A DNA stretch of 64,000 nt from Hoplostethus atlanticus (Eukaryota > Chordata > Actinopteri > Trachichthyiformes > Trachichthyidae). Below, one piece after another: positions 43,731 through 57,292 of this stretch. The stretch covers positions 2,351,001 through 2,415,000 of the forward strand of contig JAXDDX010000014.1 in the NCBI GenBank assembly GCA_034670405.1. Reading direction: 5' to 3'. The position numbers were made by a program, and so were the translations under genes. Every line of letters begins with the position of its first letter. The stretch's first letter is position 1. The notes beneath the pieces are model-generated. The model was not told the origin of the DNA. It made no database searches and saw only the letters and a program-made list of their open reading frames with translations.

Positions 43731-45561
43731 CCAGCGTTAAACAATCACAGAACTATAGATTTAAGAAATGGTGTGGAAAAAAGAAACTGGGCTGTTTCAA
43801 AAGCATCCTTCTGATCTGACTGAGCTGCCATTGTCAGCACTGCACAAGAGTAAACATTCATAATCAGTGAACCACCATCATTGACCTGCATCCACCACAG
43901 CATAACAGACACTTCCCTGACTCCCTGACTTGCTTGTTCAGACTAGGCTATTGATCCTGACAAACAACCCATCCAGGGTGCGTAGCAGTCATTCAACACA
44001 TCTTCCCTCAGTTCTCTGTTCCCTCTATCAACAGTCAACTTTGCGCTGCATTGCAAACACACACCTCAGTTTACCTTCAATGAGCAAAGCCATAACAACT
44101 CGCTAAGTGTTTGTTCAAGCAGAAGGTGGGGAACAGGAGGGAGGGAGGCAGTGAAGCTGAGGAAATGATAAATCATGAGCAAGGACTATGAGAAGCTGAC
44201 AGTATTACATCCTTGGACTGTTCTTCAGTAGGCAAGGTTAGGCCGTCTATTGGTGGGCTGTGGCTCCCTCTGAGCCTGCAGGAAAGGCAAAATTAGGCAA
44301 TTACAGGCAAATAAATCTTGTATCCCTTGACAGCAGCTTTCAGAGCCTGGATGTAAAATGATGTTAGGATTCAGACAGAGTGCCTCTGTGCACCAGGACT
44401 TATGAGTGTGTGATGTACTCTACACCCTATGAAGAAAGGTGCTATTCTGGATACCAGGGTCTGGTGCAGCTATCTTCTTTTTTTTGACAACTAATCACAA
44501 TAACTTAATGTATACCAATTTCAATGTGACACAGTTTGGATTTGTGGAATATACAGGTTCCCTATCCAATAATGGTCACTCAGTAGAGTTTATTCTGTGG
44601 TATGATGTTGCAGATTTGACATGTATTGGTGTTGTGACTTTAGGTTGTTACACAGTTCTTGGTGTGAGGTATATATACAATATATATAATACATATATAA
44701 TACATTGAACAAGGTTATGGTGGTCTGGAAGAAGTTGGATATCCAGGTTTGCTCAGCTGCAAAAGAGCAGTGAGAGTCTGACGGGTCCAGTCATGATGTT
44801 AATCACATGTGTGGAGATTTAAACTCATTCTCTGTTCATCTGACTCAATATAGGTAAAAGTGGGTTACGTTATGGGGGGGCAGCCCATATGGTGAACTAA
44901 GAAGAACAAAGAAAAACTTGGTAGCTCACCAATCTTTTCCAACCCAAAATATCAACCAGTCTGATTAGGGCAAGTTGCCCAGACAGACATCTAGTCTAAT
45001 TTTGTGGTGTGTTTGTAATGGAGACTGAGCTAATATTGGATTGAGCCTATTGTTGTTCTGTTGTTGTACTTTGTTGTATTTTGACCCATTACTCACTGAG
45101 ACATTAGCTGTTTATGGCCTTTGTATTGCCTACATTGTGGTAGCACGAGATGTGAATGCACTCCACTAGTGTAGATAAGCATACTGTAGTGCAGGTGGAC
45201 CAGTTGATATTTACTGTATGAAAAACACACATCACTGCTCCCTACTTTACTAGCAGCCCAGGCTATACTAGAAATAGTAAAGATACATTAATGATGGTGC
45301 AACAGCGCTATAGTTAGTATTCATGAAGAGACTCACCACTTCTGTGCTGCTGTGGAGGGACATGGCTGGCCAAACACAGCAGCTTGAGGTAAATGCACAG
45401 AGGTAGTTTATTATGTTTGGGAGCCATAAACATCCTGCCCTTGGCTCTTCCCTAGCAGACGGACCATGGAGAATTTTACTACTGCCATAAAGCATGTTCA
45501 TCTTCTGGCTCTCCTCTTGCCTCACCTCGGTCATACACACTGCCTGGTGCTTTCTTTCTCT
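43731..45561. other. Unannotated stretch
   Basis: No gene recognised. 44210-44340 is repeat-free and could be conserved non-coding DNA. 44670-44700 has (TA)n-like words. Confidence 0.4.
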
Positions 45562-45587
45562 ACACACACACACACACACACACACAA
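45562..45587. repeat. (CA)n microsatellite
   Basis: About 13 CA units. Confidence 0.95.
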
Positions 45588-46564
45588 ACAACACGCATAC
45601 ATACCCAAACAAACTCACACACCTGTCTCGCTCACATTTCACATGCACCTTGCAGGATATTAAAGGAAATGGCTTCCGTAAACAGAATAGTCTACAACAA
45701 TCCTCCCCCATTAATACGGTACTTTACTAATTACAGTCTCAGACAGAGTTTTCTAGATGGTACCAGAAAGTGGTTCTTTGCTCATAATGACTTTTAGAAA
45801 TGATCTTTTGGTTACTTGAAACAATAATATGAAGGAATTCTTCCATAATAAAAAAATCATCAAGGATCAAAACATCTGGATCTAACTTCAACAAGCCTTA
45901 TCTACATTCCAGGAGAAATGGAAGCTAGATTTACAACACTAACTCCTCATGACCTTATAGCTACTTAGATTTTTTTTTTTTTTACAGTGAACTAACCTCT
46001 CTGTCCAAATGATTTATCTTAAGTTTGAGCACTGAGCACTTTCCTCCTGAACATAATATATATTTGGAATAAAAGAAGCTCCATGTCCTGACTGCGTGAC
46101 TCTTTTCAGACTATGATTTGTGTATGAACAGTTACTATCATAGGAGATAATAAAAGGGTCTTAACATGAGTAGAAAAAGGAAAATTATACAGTATAGTGA
46201 AAGTTGAATAGACCAATCGCAATTTTTGCAAACATTGCTGTGCATGTGCACTAACAACCAATGAAGTGCTACAGAGTTGTACAGAATTTCATGTTTAGCT
46301 AGCTAGCTAGCGAGAAAAACAACTTCTATGTTTCTACAAAAAGCCAGAAACAAATAATAGTTTACATAAATAAATAGTTCCACTTTTATCACGTGACTGT
46401 TTTGACTCGAGCTTGAAGATGTTAGATTGAGCTCACCTTTTTTATCCTTTGCTTTTGCCAAGTCTCTAATGGCTCTCAGACATACTGTACATGTGATCAA
46501 ATACTTGGTGAAGGACGAAACTGTGCTGACCAAAATGCTGCTCTTACACGCTGTGATTGATCCA

Positions 46565-46660
46565 GCAGGCAGTTAGTGTGCTGGTTAAAACATGTCAATT
46601 ATTTTGACCTGTGTGTTGTGAGTCACAGTTTCGAACCCTGCATGAAACCCTGCATGGGTT
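46565..46660 (+). repeat. tRNA-like SINE relic
   Basis: TAGTGTGCTGGTTA resembles a tRNA A-box and CAGTTTCGAACCC a B-box, about 55 bases apart. Too degenerate to be a functional tRNA. No other gene is seen in 45588-48960. Confidence 0.35.
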
Positions 46661-48960
46661 TCTGATCCCACAGGCAAGATAGGCAACAGGCAAACTCAAA
46701 TGAAAAGGTGTTCTGATAATTTGTCTGACAAAGAATTGGTTCTAGGTAGATCCGTACCCCTCTGTAACCCTGATTTCTTAGAGTGTGTCACCAACATTAC
46801 AATCCTCTTATTGCTCAGGGTGACTGACCCCATCCTATCACACATTCACATCCTGTTGGAAGGCATACTGTGGCTGCTAGCCATTAATGTCCCTGTTTGT
46901 TATCTGCTTCTGAGGCTTGGGCTGGTGCTTTGTGGAAATGTCCCACCCTTTGAAGCCCTCTTATTCTGTCAGTGCTCTGAGGGGAGTCCACATCCATGTC
47001 CATGTCCATGGTGATGACTTTGGCTGTGGGGCTGATGCAGAGTTAGGCTGGTGGAGAAAGGTTAATACCAGCTCAACTACAGACCATAATGACAATTTAA
47101 AGAGATTCCCTTCAATATCTTCATACCTTTCCAAAAAATGCTGGAAATAATTTATCATTTCCCATATGAATGCATGTGTTAGATGTACAGTACAACTGCA
47201 CACGGCCAATGCAACTAAGCATTCCAAGCGTTTTCAAATGGGTTAGCAAAAAAAGGTAGCAAAAAAGGATTATGAAAACTGTACTGTTTCAAAATTAGCA
47301 TTGTTCAATATGTTACCATGTGAAACAAACAAAAGGACACCACCCGGCTTTCCACTGTGTTGCCACTAGCTTGGCAACACAGGGAAAATAATCTGGGAAA
47401 ATAATCTTTTTTTTCATCAAATATCAGCAAGAAAGAGATATATTAGCTCTTATTAGCTATATTAGTTCATCAGTTGGATGACTGAAGAAAGCAGCAGATG
47501 TGTTTGTTATATTTCACAATATGAAAATAACAACACACTATGAATGATCACTTTTTTTTGCTTATACTGTTTGGCAAGTGTTTGTTAAAACAATTTGAAT
47601 GGACAACAAAAAGGCGAAGACCTATCCAGTGCAAAGCGGCTATATTATCCCTTATATCTAGGACAGTTCAGTGTAGATTTGTGATCTGGATGTAAAAGCT
47701 CAAAATAAAGTCCACAATTTCAGTCTCCACTTCACAATGGAGTAGCTCCAGGTTTTGTTGACATCACAGATTACAGCCTTTTCTCTCTGATTTCTACCTT
47801 TTAACCAAGTTTGTGATCATTAACATTGAATGAGCTGCTGTCCAAAATCACTGAAATAACATGAATTCTGTTTTCCCTGTAACTCTAACCTCCAACTCTT
47901 ACCGTTTGTATCCGTTTGTATCCTTTCCTTCATTCTAAGCACTGTTTTATTGTGCCTGGTATTTCTCTACTGCTAACAGATGCTTAACAATTAGTCTTAC
48001 TGGCCTGCCAGCTGACTGAATGCAATGAAGCAGTTACTTCACTTTACAATGTTGCAATGATTTGGCTTTAGTTAACTGTCAGCCGGTTAGTGCTCCAGAT
48101 TTTTAAATTGCGCTAAATATTAATATCGTTATTACAATTATTTCAGATTTCTATGACAGCTCACTGAGCCATAACAAGGCCCAGATACTTGTCAATATTC
48201 TTGAACACATTTTCAGCCCATCATACTTTAAGCCTATAAGAAAAAATGCACCCATTTGTGAGGCGCAATACAATGAAATAGTCAGTATATTGCTGAAATT
48301 GATTCAAACAAAGTAATACTTGATTCAAGATTCAAGATTAAAAGTGAAAAAATATGTTTTGAGTTGTTAAGTGGTATAACATTTTGATTGACATCTCTTA
48401 GAAAGCTGTACAGGCAGCTTGTTTCCAAGATAAAGGTCTCTCAGTTCATCTTTACAAATATATCATGTTTGTTATTTCAAACAAGCCACAGTGATCCCTG
48501 CGAGTTGCAGTATGTGTGGTGATGAAATCTAACTGCAATTATGTTTAATCACTACTTCTTTCCTTTTGTATTGCCAGCTTCTCAAGTTGTTGCCATTGGG
48601 TTAGTATAGTCACAAACACACAGGGCTTGCTTGCTGTTCAGTCCCGGATTATTTTTTTTTTCAGAGCCACACTTCATGAATTTAGCTGGGATTTCTATTT
48701 CACGGTGTCTTTAAAGGAACTCTTTCATTTATTTGGCTCAGAGACACGTGTATGTACTGTGTTACAGGGTTAGACGAGAGATAATGTAATATTGTAGATA
48801 TATTGTGTCGGTTTGGATTCCATAACAAGTGAAAATAGGCCACAGTGAGGGTATAGCCCACAAATCAAATGATATTTATCAAATCAAATCGGGCTGGCCC
48901 TGATGACTAGAACAGTTACAGTGATAGCAATATACAATATCCTCATATTCATATATTGTG
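46661..48960. other. Unannotated stretch
   Basis: The 104-codon frame at 46700-47014 is hydrophobic, with no motif. 46979-47010 has repeated CATGTCCATG words. No gene is recognised. Confidence 0.4.
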
Positions 48961-49007
48961 CATCACTCTGGATAAGACTGTCAGCTACATACATGCTTAA
49001 AATGTAT
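48961..49007 (+). repeat. SINE 3' tail fragment
   Basis: CATCACTCTGGATAAGACTG, then TCAGCTACAT and AAAATGTA matches the common fish SINE/LINE end (TCGCTTTGGATAAAAGCGTCTGCTAAAT...AAATGTAAATG). Confidence 0.5.
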
Positions 49008-49080
49008 TCAGATCACAGTCAGTTCAGTTCACCCTACTAGAATGTGATTGCACTGCACACCCACCCGAAAAAAAAATCGA

Positions 49081-49082
<2 letters not shown>

Positions 49083-49120
<38 letters not shown>
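49083..49120. repeat. (CA)n microsatellite
   Basis: About 19 CA units. Confidence 0.95.
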
Positions 49121-49123
<3 letters not shown>

Positions 49124-49337
49124 GAGCAGCAGCAATAGAAGTACTCCATGTGAACAGCAGATGAGTATCAGTATGTGTCCCACAACCCACCTTCTCTACC
49201 TGCTGTGGTCCTCTCACTTCATCACATAGTGCTCAACTTGGAGAAATATTGCTTTTTTGATATCTGGCAAACTTCGACCATGCTCACAAACACACTTACT
49301 CACCCACTTCTGAACCAGCATTGGCAATCAAATACAA

Positions 49338-49361
49338 ACACACACACACACACACACACAA
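49338..49361. repeat. (CA)n microsatellite
   Basis: About 12 CA units. Confidence 0.95.
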
Positions 49362-50862
49362 ACACAGATGAATACAGATATCTCCCTGCCATGTCAGATG
49401 TACTGTATGTCCTCAGTGGGTCTCTCATCTAACTCAAAAAACCATTAGCAGTTTCAATTTGTCATCAGTCATAATATGGCCTGAAACTAAGCTCAATGTA
49501 TCAGTCATTTACATGGTGAGCTAATAAATGACTGGAGCTATAATAATTGTCTGATGGCTATTATAATGATAATGTGATATTCTCAGCATCATTTTCATGA
49601 TCAAACAAACTCAAAGAGCCAGCTTCCCATGAAACTCAAAAGGCTTTGACTGAATGCGTTGTAATTGATGCGGCATTTTCAAAATGTAAAGAAAAGAAAC
49701 CATTCATCCCTTACACTCAGCCACAGAGGAAAGCCAGATGAGTGGGAAGGGTGGGAGCTTGTGGATGGATCCTCTTTGAAGTAAATGCATCTTAACAGTA
49801 TCTTTAAAGAATGCAATGCCTCTTAACAGTAGTAAATCTAGAAAAAACACTGATTATGTAAAAGTGTTACATTAGAGAAAGCACAGATGGAATAAAACAT
49901 TGTATAAAACCTGCATTTGGGGCAGATGAAGCGAGACATGTTCCCCTCAGTTTTTGTCCACCTCTATTTGGACTTTGCTTTCAGGATTTTTGCTTCCCAA
50001 TTACTCATTACTTGAAAAAGTGCAGTACAGCGCAACATATTTTACCTGCACAACCCCTTTTGTACTACCAGGAGTCAATCTGTAGGAGCTTTATTGCCCC
50101 ACCGTATCTTCCAGTATATTATACACAATGGATAAAGGAGGAGCTGCTGTACGTGGAACAGACTTTGATAGACTCAGTTGTTGTGTGTATTTTAAGACTA
50201 TTATTATTTAGAGCTTATGTTCAATCCCATTAAAGCTGAATTCACTGTTCGAGATTTGACCTTCAGTTCCTCTGGCATGAGCTGGAAATCCAAAGTTAAA
50301 GTGACATCTTGTTGGTATTCACTGACAGCAGATGAGGAGGAGGTTGAGATGTGTGCATGGGAAAGAGATATTAAACCATAAGAACCCCCGAGTGTGACTG
50401 ACAGCTCATGCACTTCTCTTGTTCCCTGTTCTTTTTCTTAGCGCCTCTCCCGCCTTGTTGTTTCTCATTTCTCACTCTGTCATCTGACAGTTAACTGCAC
50501 AACAGCAGGCTTTTCACAGCGGACGTTATTCCTAAATCACTTTTTTTTTCTCAGTCAAATGAAACTGCATACACTTACATAAAACATCTATGTTTATATA
50601 AGCGACCAAACAGCCATAAACACATTCACCAAAACTGAAAAATGAATTGATGGCTCAAGAACAAGAGGGGCTCGGGATCAAAAGGCACTGTCTGTGATGT
50701 TGTCCGCCAGTTGCCTTGGCATTTTGGCATTTTTGAGAAGTTAGAATAAAACGATGTCTCTTTTGCCAATTGATCTTTCTGTGGTTTGTGGAGTGAATAG
50801 CATCCTATTTTCAGTCTGCAAATTGTAATTCAACAGGCCTCATATTGGTTCATCCACCTTTT
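49362..50862. other. Unannotated stretch
   Basis: No known gene. The minus-strand frame 50204-50413 (MHELSVTLGGSYGLISLSHA start, then SAVSEYQQDVTLTLDFQLMP) looks more protein-like than most chance frames, but it has no motif and no clear splice sites, so I do not call it. Confidence 0.4.
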
Positions 50863-50892
50863 TAGTCTGACATAAATCTTTATGTCAGACTA
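50863..50892. repeat. Perfect 30-nt palindrome (14-bp arms, 2-bp centre)
   Basis: TAGTCTGACATAAA at 50863-50876, TC, then TTTATGTCAGACTA at 50879-50892. All 14 positions of the arms pair. Confidence 0.95.
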
Positions 50893-51240
50893 CTATTCAT
50901 AGTATACATCACAGTAAGCAATATCAATGTGATGCAATGTATGTAGCAACAGGGTTTTTAAGGGGAATAGAGCATAAAGTAATGCTTTTATGAAAAGTAA
51001 TGCTTTTATGCTTTTATGAAAAAAATGGTTATGATGATCACCGACTGGAGGTCATGGTTTACCCACCTTTTTATTTACCACTGCATCACTGATCACAGAT
51101 AATACTTCTGACTTGTAACATTTCTCTTTCATAGCTTGAGTAAATGAAGGTTGTCCAGAGTCACAGAAAGGAAACACGTCTGAACTACAATTTTTGAATA
51201 CTCCATTTAGTTTCACAGTTGTGTGGGTGTGTGCGTTTGC

Positions 51241-51246
51241 GTGTGT

Positions 51247-51300
<54 letters not shown>
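51241..51300. repeat. (GT)n microsatellite, 60 bp
   Basis: About 30 GT units with one interruption near the start (TGGTG). Confidence 0.97.
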
Positions 51301-51304
<4 letters not shown>

Positions 51305-53141
51305 ATCATATCACTCCCATACAGGGTTTTTTCCCCACTCCTATTTTGGCCCCTCACAAGGCATGCACTTCAAAGGCGAGGGGTTTGGATCAAACGCGGT
51401 TGCCAGTATGGGGAGGTGGTGGATGTACACAACGCTCCATGGCTCCGCTCCCTTCATCCACAGCTCTTTTCATGTCTACTCTTGCAGCAGCCACATGCAG
51501 TACAATTCTTGAATCTTAATGCGAATAAATGAACTACAATCAAATAAAATAGAGGTTCAAATAAAACAGACATTGTAACCTGAGATGAAACGGTGCAAGA
51601 TTATCACTCCTGGCAGTACGGCACCAACATCCCTCAGTGCCGGGGTAGTCTATCCCTGTACCTTCTGATAAAAAAAAAACAATGGTTTCAAGGACTGAGC
51701 AGGGCAAACTGCAAAAACTATGTAGACCTGTGAAGCTGACAGCTTTTCAATAATCTACTGTACAATGACAAAAGTTTTAATTCACTATAATCACCATGAA
51801 ACCTGTCAAGACAACCTTTCTTTAAACATCGTTTTGGAAAGGAACATTGTTAAGTTGACCTAAGCTACATCTGATTCTCATTCTCAGCAGAAAATGATCC
51901 AACTCTGGTGTTTCTCCATCAGTTCAACGTCAGTTCAGCATAGGGTTAAGACCAGAAAGTGACGTGCTTTCTAAGACCCTGCATTATAGACTCCCACTTA
52001 AGGCTATTGCTAGCTGTCACCCTGGCTGCTCTCTTACCCAAGTCACACACTTTTCCTCCTCCAACTTTATTCCTGGAGTTTGACTTGTGTCCCTTTGGAA
52101 ACTCAAGGTCGTGGGCAGAAAGGTGAGCGTCTCCTCTCCTCTCCTTCTCTTCCTTCCCCTCCACCACCTCACCATCACTCCCCCACCCCCTTCTGTCTGC
52201 TGTCGTGGCCCATGGGACACAGGGAAGGTGAACAAGGGTCACACAGCTCACAACACATGGCCAACTCGACGTCCATTCACAAGGATCCATGGTGCGTTTC
52301 AGTGTGCATGTCAACAATCTCTCTCCCCAACTGTCCTGTGCAGAGTAATGGCCACCAGTTGAGTGATGAACAAAAGCAATAATTCTGTTAAATGTGGCTA
52401 AAATCCAGCCCTCAACAAAGGAATTATGTTTTCTGTGGTGTGTTGAGGTGATATTGCTTAAATTCTCAATAAGTCAATGTCACGTGTACATGTGATTAGA
52501 TCACAGGACTTCGTTTCTTTTTTTTCCCTGGTATTTTTATCGACTTTGGTCACATTCGTTAACCTGTTACAATAAAAGACGTATTAGTGCACACTGAGAT
52601 AAGGCAGTTGAAAGTTAAGCACTTTATAGCCATGTCTTAATAACAATAATAACATGAATTAACTTAACGTTCATAAAACTCCCCTCCCAGCCCTGCAGAT
52701 TCCTTCGGATAATCTCCTCAGACTCTATCTTTATCTTATTAAAGGCCTAACAGTATGTGATTGATGACAAAATTCACAGTGATTAAAAAAGAGCTGTGAC
52801 AGAGATGGTTATGTTTTAGGGAGGATAGGGGAGCGTCATGATGACTCCTTTAATGGGTTATTTTCAAATCGCCTCTGTGATTTACAGGATTGCAAATAAT
52901 TTAATATGCCAGGCCAGCAACGTTGTTGTAATAAGCCATCTAAAACAATTTATTGGATGTTCTTTCACAATAATTCATGAGGGTCATGCATGTTTTATGG
53001 GCAATCAATCAAACTCAAACACCAGCAGGCTGGATAATGAGGAACTATTGAGAGGAATAAGGCCTATTCAACCTCAGAGATGGAGTAGGACAAATACTGT
53101 CCTCTACGGACTGCCTCTGAGACTGCAGAGTTGTCATTTTG

Positions 53142-53144
<3 letters not shown>
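51301..53144. other. Unannotated stretch; possible conserved element 52790-53060
   Basis: Two overlapping frames at 51302-51532 are GC-richer but lack motifs. 52130-52200 is a pyrimidine-rich patch. 52790-53060 is repeat-free with TGATTTACAG, AATAATTTAATATG, CAATAATTCATGA and CAATCAATCAAAC, typical of conserved non-coding DNA near developmental genes. That interpretation is inference. Confidence 0.3.
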
Positions 53145-53207
<63 letters not shown>

Positions 53208-53219
53208 AGACAGAGAGAG
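53145..53219. repeat. (GT)n followed by GA-rich microsatellite
   Basis: About 30 GT units, then GAGAGACAGAGAGAG. Confidence 0.97.
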
Positions 53220-54624
53220 TGTGTGAGAGTGTGTGAGGTTTCTCTTATAAAGCAGAGATGGTTACTTTCAAAATTTAATCCAACGCAGATTATTGAATAT
53301 ATCCTTAAAAAAAACTTCAATACGCAATATAAACCATTAGATTACTCACTGTGTTGAATTGACAATGTATTTACGTTATCATGATCAACTATATTATTTC
53401 ATGATGTGTATGACTGAAGTTTGCATTCACTCAGCACATTCATCCTTGCAATATTGAATGTCTTTTTCTGTTCTGCTTGTAATCCAATAACCCACGACCT
53501 AACTTTTCACTCAATCTAGAAACAGAGTAACATTTTTCAGAGAACTGTAATTCTATCACATGTAACCTGTTACTCCCCGGCCTTGTACTTAATATGGGAC
53601 ATGGGGTGTTAATCCTCCACTGGGACACTGTGCAGTCACTTGCTCTATTACCTGCCCATTGTTGGGCAAGCTTCCAGATGTATGTGGCTCTGTGTGGCTA
53701 ATCCTATAGTGTCACAGACAGTTAATTGATTACAGCCTGATCTGTATCTGTTTTCCTGCAAGGTGGAAATGGTGGAGTGTGAAAAGAGAACATTAGCTCC
53801 TACCAGTGAATTGACTGAAAGAGAAATAGAGAAAGAAACATTCAAATCCCTAAGAGCTCCTGTAAGGATAAAGTGACGTGAAACTTTGTCACTGGCACTG
53901 CACAGTTGTACCATCATTACAGTGAAGACCCTGCCCTTTAGAGAACATGTAGTGACGCAGCGAGATGGTTCAACAAATGCACTGCCGTCACAAAACAAAC
54001 GGATCACTATTCACTCGTGAAATCGCTGAAAAATTTTCTGTTTTATCTTCATTTTCAATTTCATGTATCTATGCATATGATGCAAGGTTGTGCAATGCAG
54101 TGCTTTAACAAAATCCTGACCGTTAGTTAAAGCCCCTCTATGCATCTATCCTCTATTTTGACATCAAGGCATTCTGTGAGTGATGTGGATTTGAGCTTTT
54201 TTTTATCTGATCTTTATCCAATCCCATTTTTAGCTTTTGACTGGATTGCAGTTCATTGCCAGTGAGTAGGCTGGGTCACCCTAAAATGATCCAGTAAGAC
54301 AGAAGGAGCCTCATTGATCACGCACAGGAAAAGACATTCAATTTTGCAAGAGCACTGTTATACACAATTCAAATGATTATGTTTGATAAAGCTAGGAGTG
54401 AACAGGTCAGAAATCATTTGAAAAGCATAAATTACATCAGGAACAGATGTCCAACAGACACTGAAATCATTAGCATTCGACAGGGAAGGGAAGATTTGAA
54501 AACATGAAGTGCATCACTTGGGAGCCTGAGCCGCCGAGCAGACTTTCTACCTAGTGTTGCTATGCTACCGCAGGAAACCCAATCACATTTGGATCTTTGG
54601 TACACATTCAGCATGATGACTGGA
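53220..54624. other. Unannotated stretch
   Basis: No gene or repeat recognised. The longest frame (53648-54007, minus) has no motif. Confidence 0.5.
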
Positions 54625-54765
54625 TGAAAACGCTTTTAACCAAAAGATCATGAGATCGAATTCTATCATCATCTGGGAAACTTGGTCAGACTGAAACACA
54701 TTTTCCTCTGTACTAATAACTACCATAAAGGACAATGGAGCTACTCAGCGACCAACAGTGGAGTA
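54625..54765 (+). repeat. tRNA-derived SINE relic
   Basis: AGATCATGAGATCGAATTCT matches the B-box region of fish tRNA SINEs (AGGTCATGAGTTCGAATCCC). Further on, GGAGCTACTCAGCGACCAAC AGTGGAGTACTG matches a SINE body. Shares GCTACTCANNGACCAACAGT with 56765-56915. Confidence 0.5.
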
Positions 54766-56764
54766 CTGTTACATGTAATTTGAGACAATACATACCATGT
54801 AGAATGATTTTCTTTGGTTATGATAAAAAAAGGAGCCCAAAGTACTTCAGATCAGTGTAAAGGGCACTCATACAACGAAATACCAAAAAAATAAAAGTCC
54901 TTTTGGAATCGCGTGTTTCCAAATCTTTTATCAGGCAATAGATGTTTCCCGGGCTGTGTTGTGATTAATAATGGCTCCAACAAGGGTTAGCTTAAGAATA
55001 ACAGATGAGAGGTGTTGGTTCACTCCAACGTAACATGTGAGGGTTCAACAGGAGACTAATTAACACCGAAGCAAGCCTCCCTAGGTTGCTATGCTGTATT
55101 GAACATGATTGACAGATGGGTGTGCAATAGAAAGGTTAGAAGGGCTTCGGAGGTAGTGGTGAATGATGAGGTGGGCACAGATCACACTCCGGATCACATC
55201 ACGGTATCCATACAAATAAGCTCACGCACAGGGATCACCGCACTGCACTTCACTTCAGTAAACACACGGACACGCTCACACAAGGCACATTTGCACACAC
55301 ACACAAATCACGTGTCCAAGGGGAAAAATGTGCTGCTCTTCTTATTTTCCCTTCTCCACATAAAGAACCCACCCAAAGAATGTGTACGCACATGCACTCA
55401 CACACACACAGGCACACACACACAACATCACAGGTTCAAGGAACGGAGTGTGTCCCTGGCTGGAGAGCAGCTGGGCAGGGTCATTATCATCTGTGGCTCA
55501 TGCTGACATTGTCTGGATGGTCAACTATGATGGGGTAACATGCTGTGACAAACTCCAGGCGAGACAGAATTAGAGTGGTAGAGGGTGGGAGTGTACAAGG
55601 AAAAGAGAGAGGAAAAGGAGGAAATGGGGAGAGCAAACAAGAGGGTATAACAATTAGGGAAAGACTAGATTCTGCGAAGAAGATGAGGAGAGGTGAGGGG
55701 CAGAAGTTAGGGAAAGAAGAAAGGCAGAAGAAAGAAAAAAGGTAAGATAAGAGATTGTGAGAAAAGAGCAAAAAGGGAGACTGAGGTGCAGCAACAGAGA
55801 GAGAGAGAGAGAGGGTGTGAGGAAAAAAGATAGAGGAACCTGCGTGTGTGTGTGTGTGTGTGTGTGTGTTGGACAGACACAATGATGAATGAATGCATGT
55901 GCGACAGCGTATGCAGGCAGCATGTCACACCATTAACACCAAGGAAATTTCTTGTTCTGTTTCTGACCATGTGATTGTATTGTATTGTCAAAAAATTCTG
56001 ACAATTATCAACCGGCATGTGTTCTTGGCATGACATGTCTTGCCTACCAATCAAAACTGTTGTTCCATCATTGAGCGTAACATTGGAAGTAATAACAATG
56101 AACTCCCCTCGTCGTGATCCGTGACCGAACAGACCAGACGGGGGGACACCATTTGTTTCCTATGGGGATCCAAGCTTATACTGCATACATGCATCGGTAA
56201 AGCGGCTCCGCTCTCTGGTGGGAGGAGGAGGTGTTCACGGTGAATAACACCCTCACCCTCGCACACAGTTAGGGACATGATTTTCTCTTGATTATAGTCA
56301 ATTCCATCTGGAGTGTGTTGATTGATGGTGCACTTGTTGGCTCAGAGCTCACATAAATAAACATACAGGAGCGGTGGAACTCCAACGCCAAAACCTTTTC
56401 ATTAATCAGATCACAAAAATAAAGTAATTGACAAACCGTGTAATCTGGTTACGGCTGCTGCTCGGAGGGGTTTCAGTTGAATCTGAATTATTAATATGAA
56501 CTTTTGAAGGTTACATTTTTGCACCATAGATTTTTTTTTTGCCTCAACCTTTTTTAAAGGCAGCTGAAGGTGACTATCCCATTTCCTTTCTTTAAGCCTA
56601 TTGTGTATTGTGGGGCTTCTTCTGTACCTTATATGGGATTGAATAGGTACAAAATGTATGTAATCACCTAATCAATAGTTACAATCATTTCCTCTGCAAT
56701 ACCTTACCTTACAGTGAATTATTAACATGAAGTTTCAGTTCTAATTATGAATCATAGATTTGTT
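54766..56764. other. Unannotated stretch with simple repeats
   Basis: 55260-55430 is rich in CACA. 55560-55815 is a long purine-rich tract ending in (GA)n at 55797-55813, and (GT)n at 55843-55869. The minus-strand frames across it are low-complexity products of these repeats. No gene. Confidence 0.5.
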
Positions 56765-56915
56765 GGTTTAGCTTCCTTAAGGCAAGGCACGTAACCCCCA
56801 GTTGCTCCAGTACAGCTACTCATTGACCAACAGTAAATGTCTGTGGTTGTACTGAACAGCTTTACGCGGATGAATTTGTGGTTGGATGAATAAGTTAAAA
56901 AAGACCTTGAAGACA
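56765..56915 (+). repeat. tRNA-derived SINE body fragment
   Basis: AGGCAAGGCACGTAACCCCC, AGTTGCTCCAGTACAGCTAC, TCATTGACCAACAGTAAATG and CTGTGGTTGTACTGAACAGC follow the body of a common fish SINE (GCAAGGCACTTAACCCC...TGCTCAGTGGCCAACAGT...GTGGTTGTACTG). The tRNA head is missing. Confidence 0.55.
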
Positions 56916-57104
56916 GCATACAAATGTAATATCACGTGACCTTGAGAGGGTTGAGTGGGTATGAAAAGTATAATATCACGTATAATAGCTGGGATTCACT
57001 TCCTTTAGCTCCTCTGACAGTATTATCGTTTCTTACAGCTGTCAACAATCACCTTAAAGAAAAGAGACTTGTGTAACTTTTATTTTTTTGCAAATTGTGC
57101 ATTT

Positions 57105-57292
57105 ATTTATTTAGGAGCGCAATCATTCCATGTCCTTTATTGTTCTTATTAGGACAGTGGGATAGCTGAGAGAGACAGAGAGTAGGGGAGACACAGGAGA
57201 GAAGGGCTCCAGAGGGACTCGATCACATGCCAGCAGGGTTGGAGGTGGGGGACCTAACCGCTACACAACCTCTGGGCTATAGGGAAAAAGGT
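57105..57292 (-). repeat. tRNA-derived SINE
   Basis: On the minus strand GTTGTGTAGCGGTTAGGTCC is an A-box and TGTGATCGAGTCCCTCTGG a B-box about 35 bases on. These are followed by the C/T-rich TTCTCTCCTGTGTCTCCCC, TCTCTGTCTCTCTCAGC and CTGTCCTAATAAGAACAATA AAGG end. This is a familiar teleost SINE whose tail reads CTGTCCAATAAAGG. Fairly complete, about 185 bp. Confidence 0.7.

Noticed and set aside
45268-45711. 147-codon minus-strand frame
   Set aside because: Crosses a (CA)n microsatellite, giving a CVCVCVCV run. No motif elsewhere.
46565-46660. Functional tRNA gene
   Set aside because: A- and B-box-like words are present, but the cloverleaf cannot be formed and the spacing is off. Listed only as a SINE relic.
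48318-48340. GATTCAAGATTCAAGATTAAA as a LINE tail
   Set aside because: Resembles a common fish repeat end, but is too short to support on its own.
50204-50413. Protein-like minus-strand frame (ELSVTLGGSYGLISLSHA...)
   Set aside because: Reads plausibly, but no motif, acceptor or donor could be seen. Not enough to call an exon.
55487-56054. Several overlapping minus-strand frames of 89-131 codons
   Set aside because: Products of a purine-rich tract and (GT)n/(GA)n repeats.
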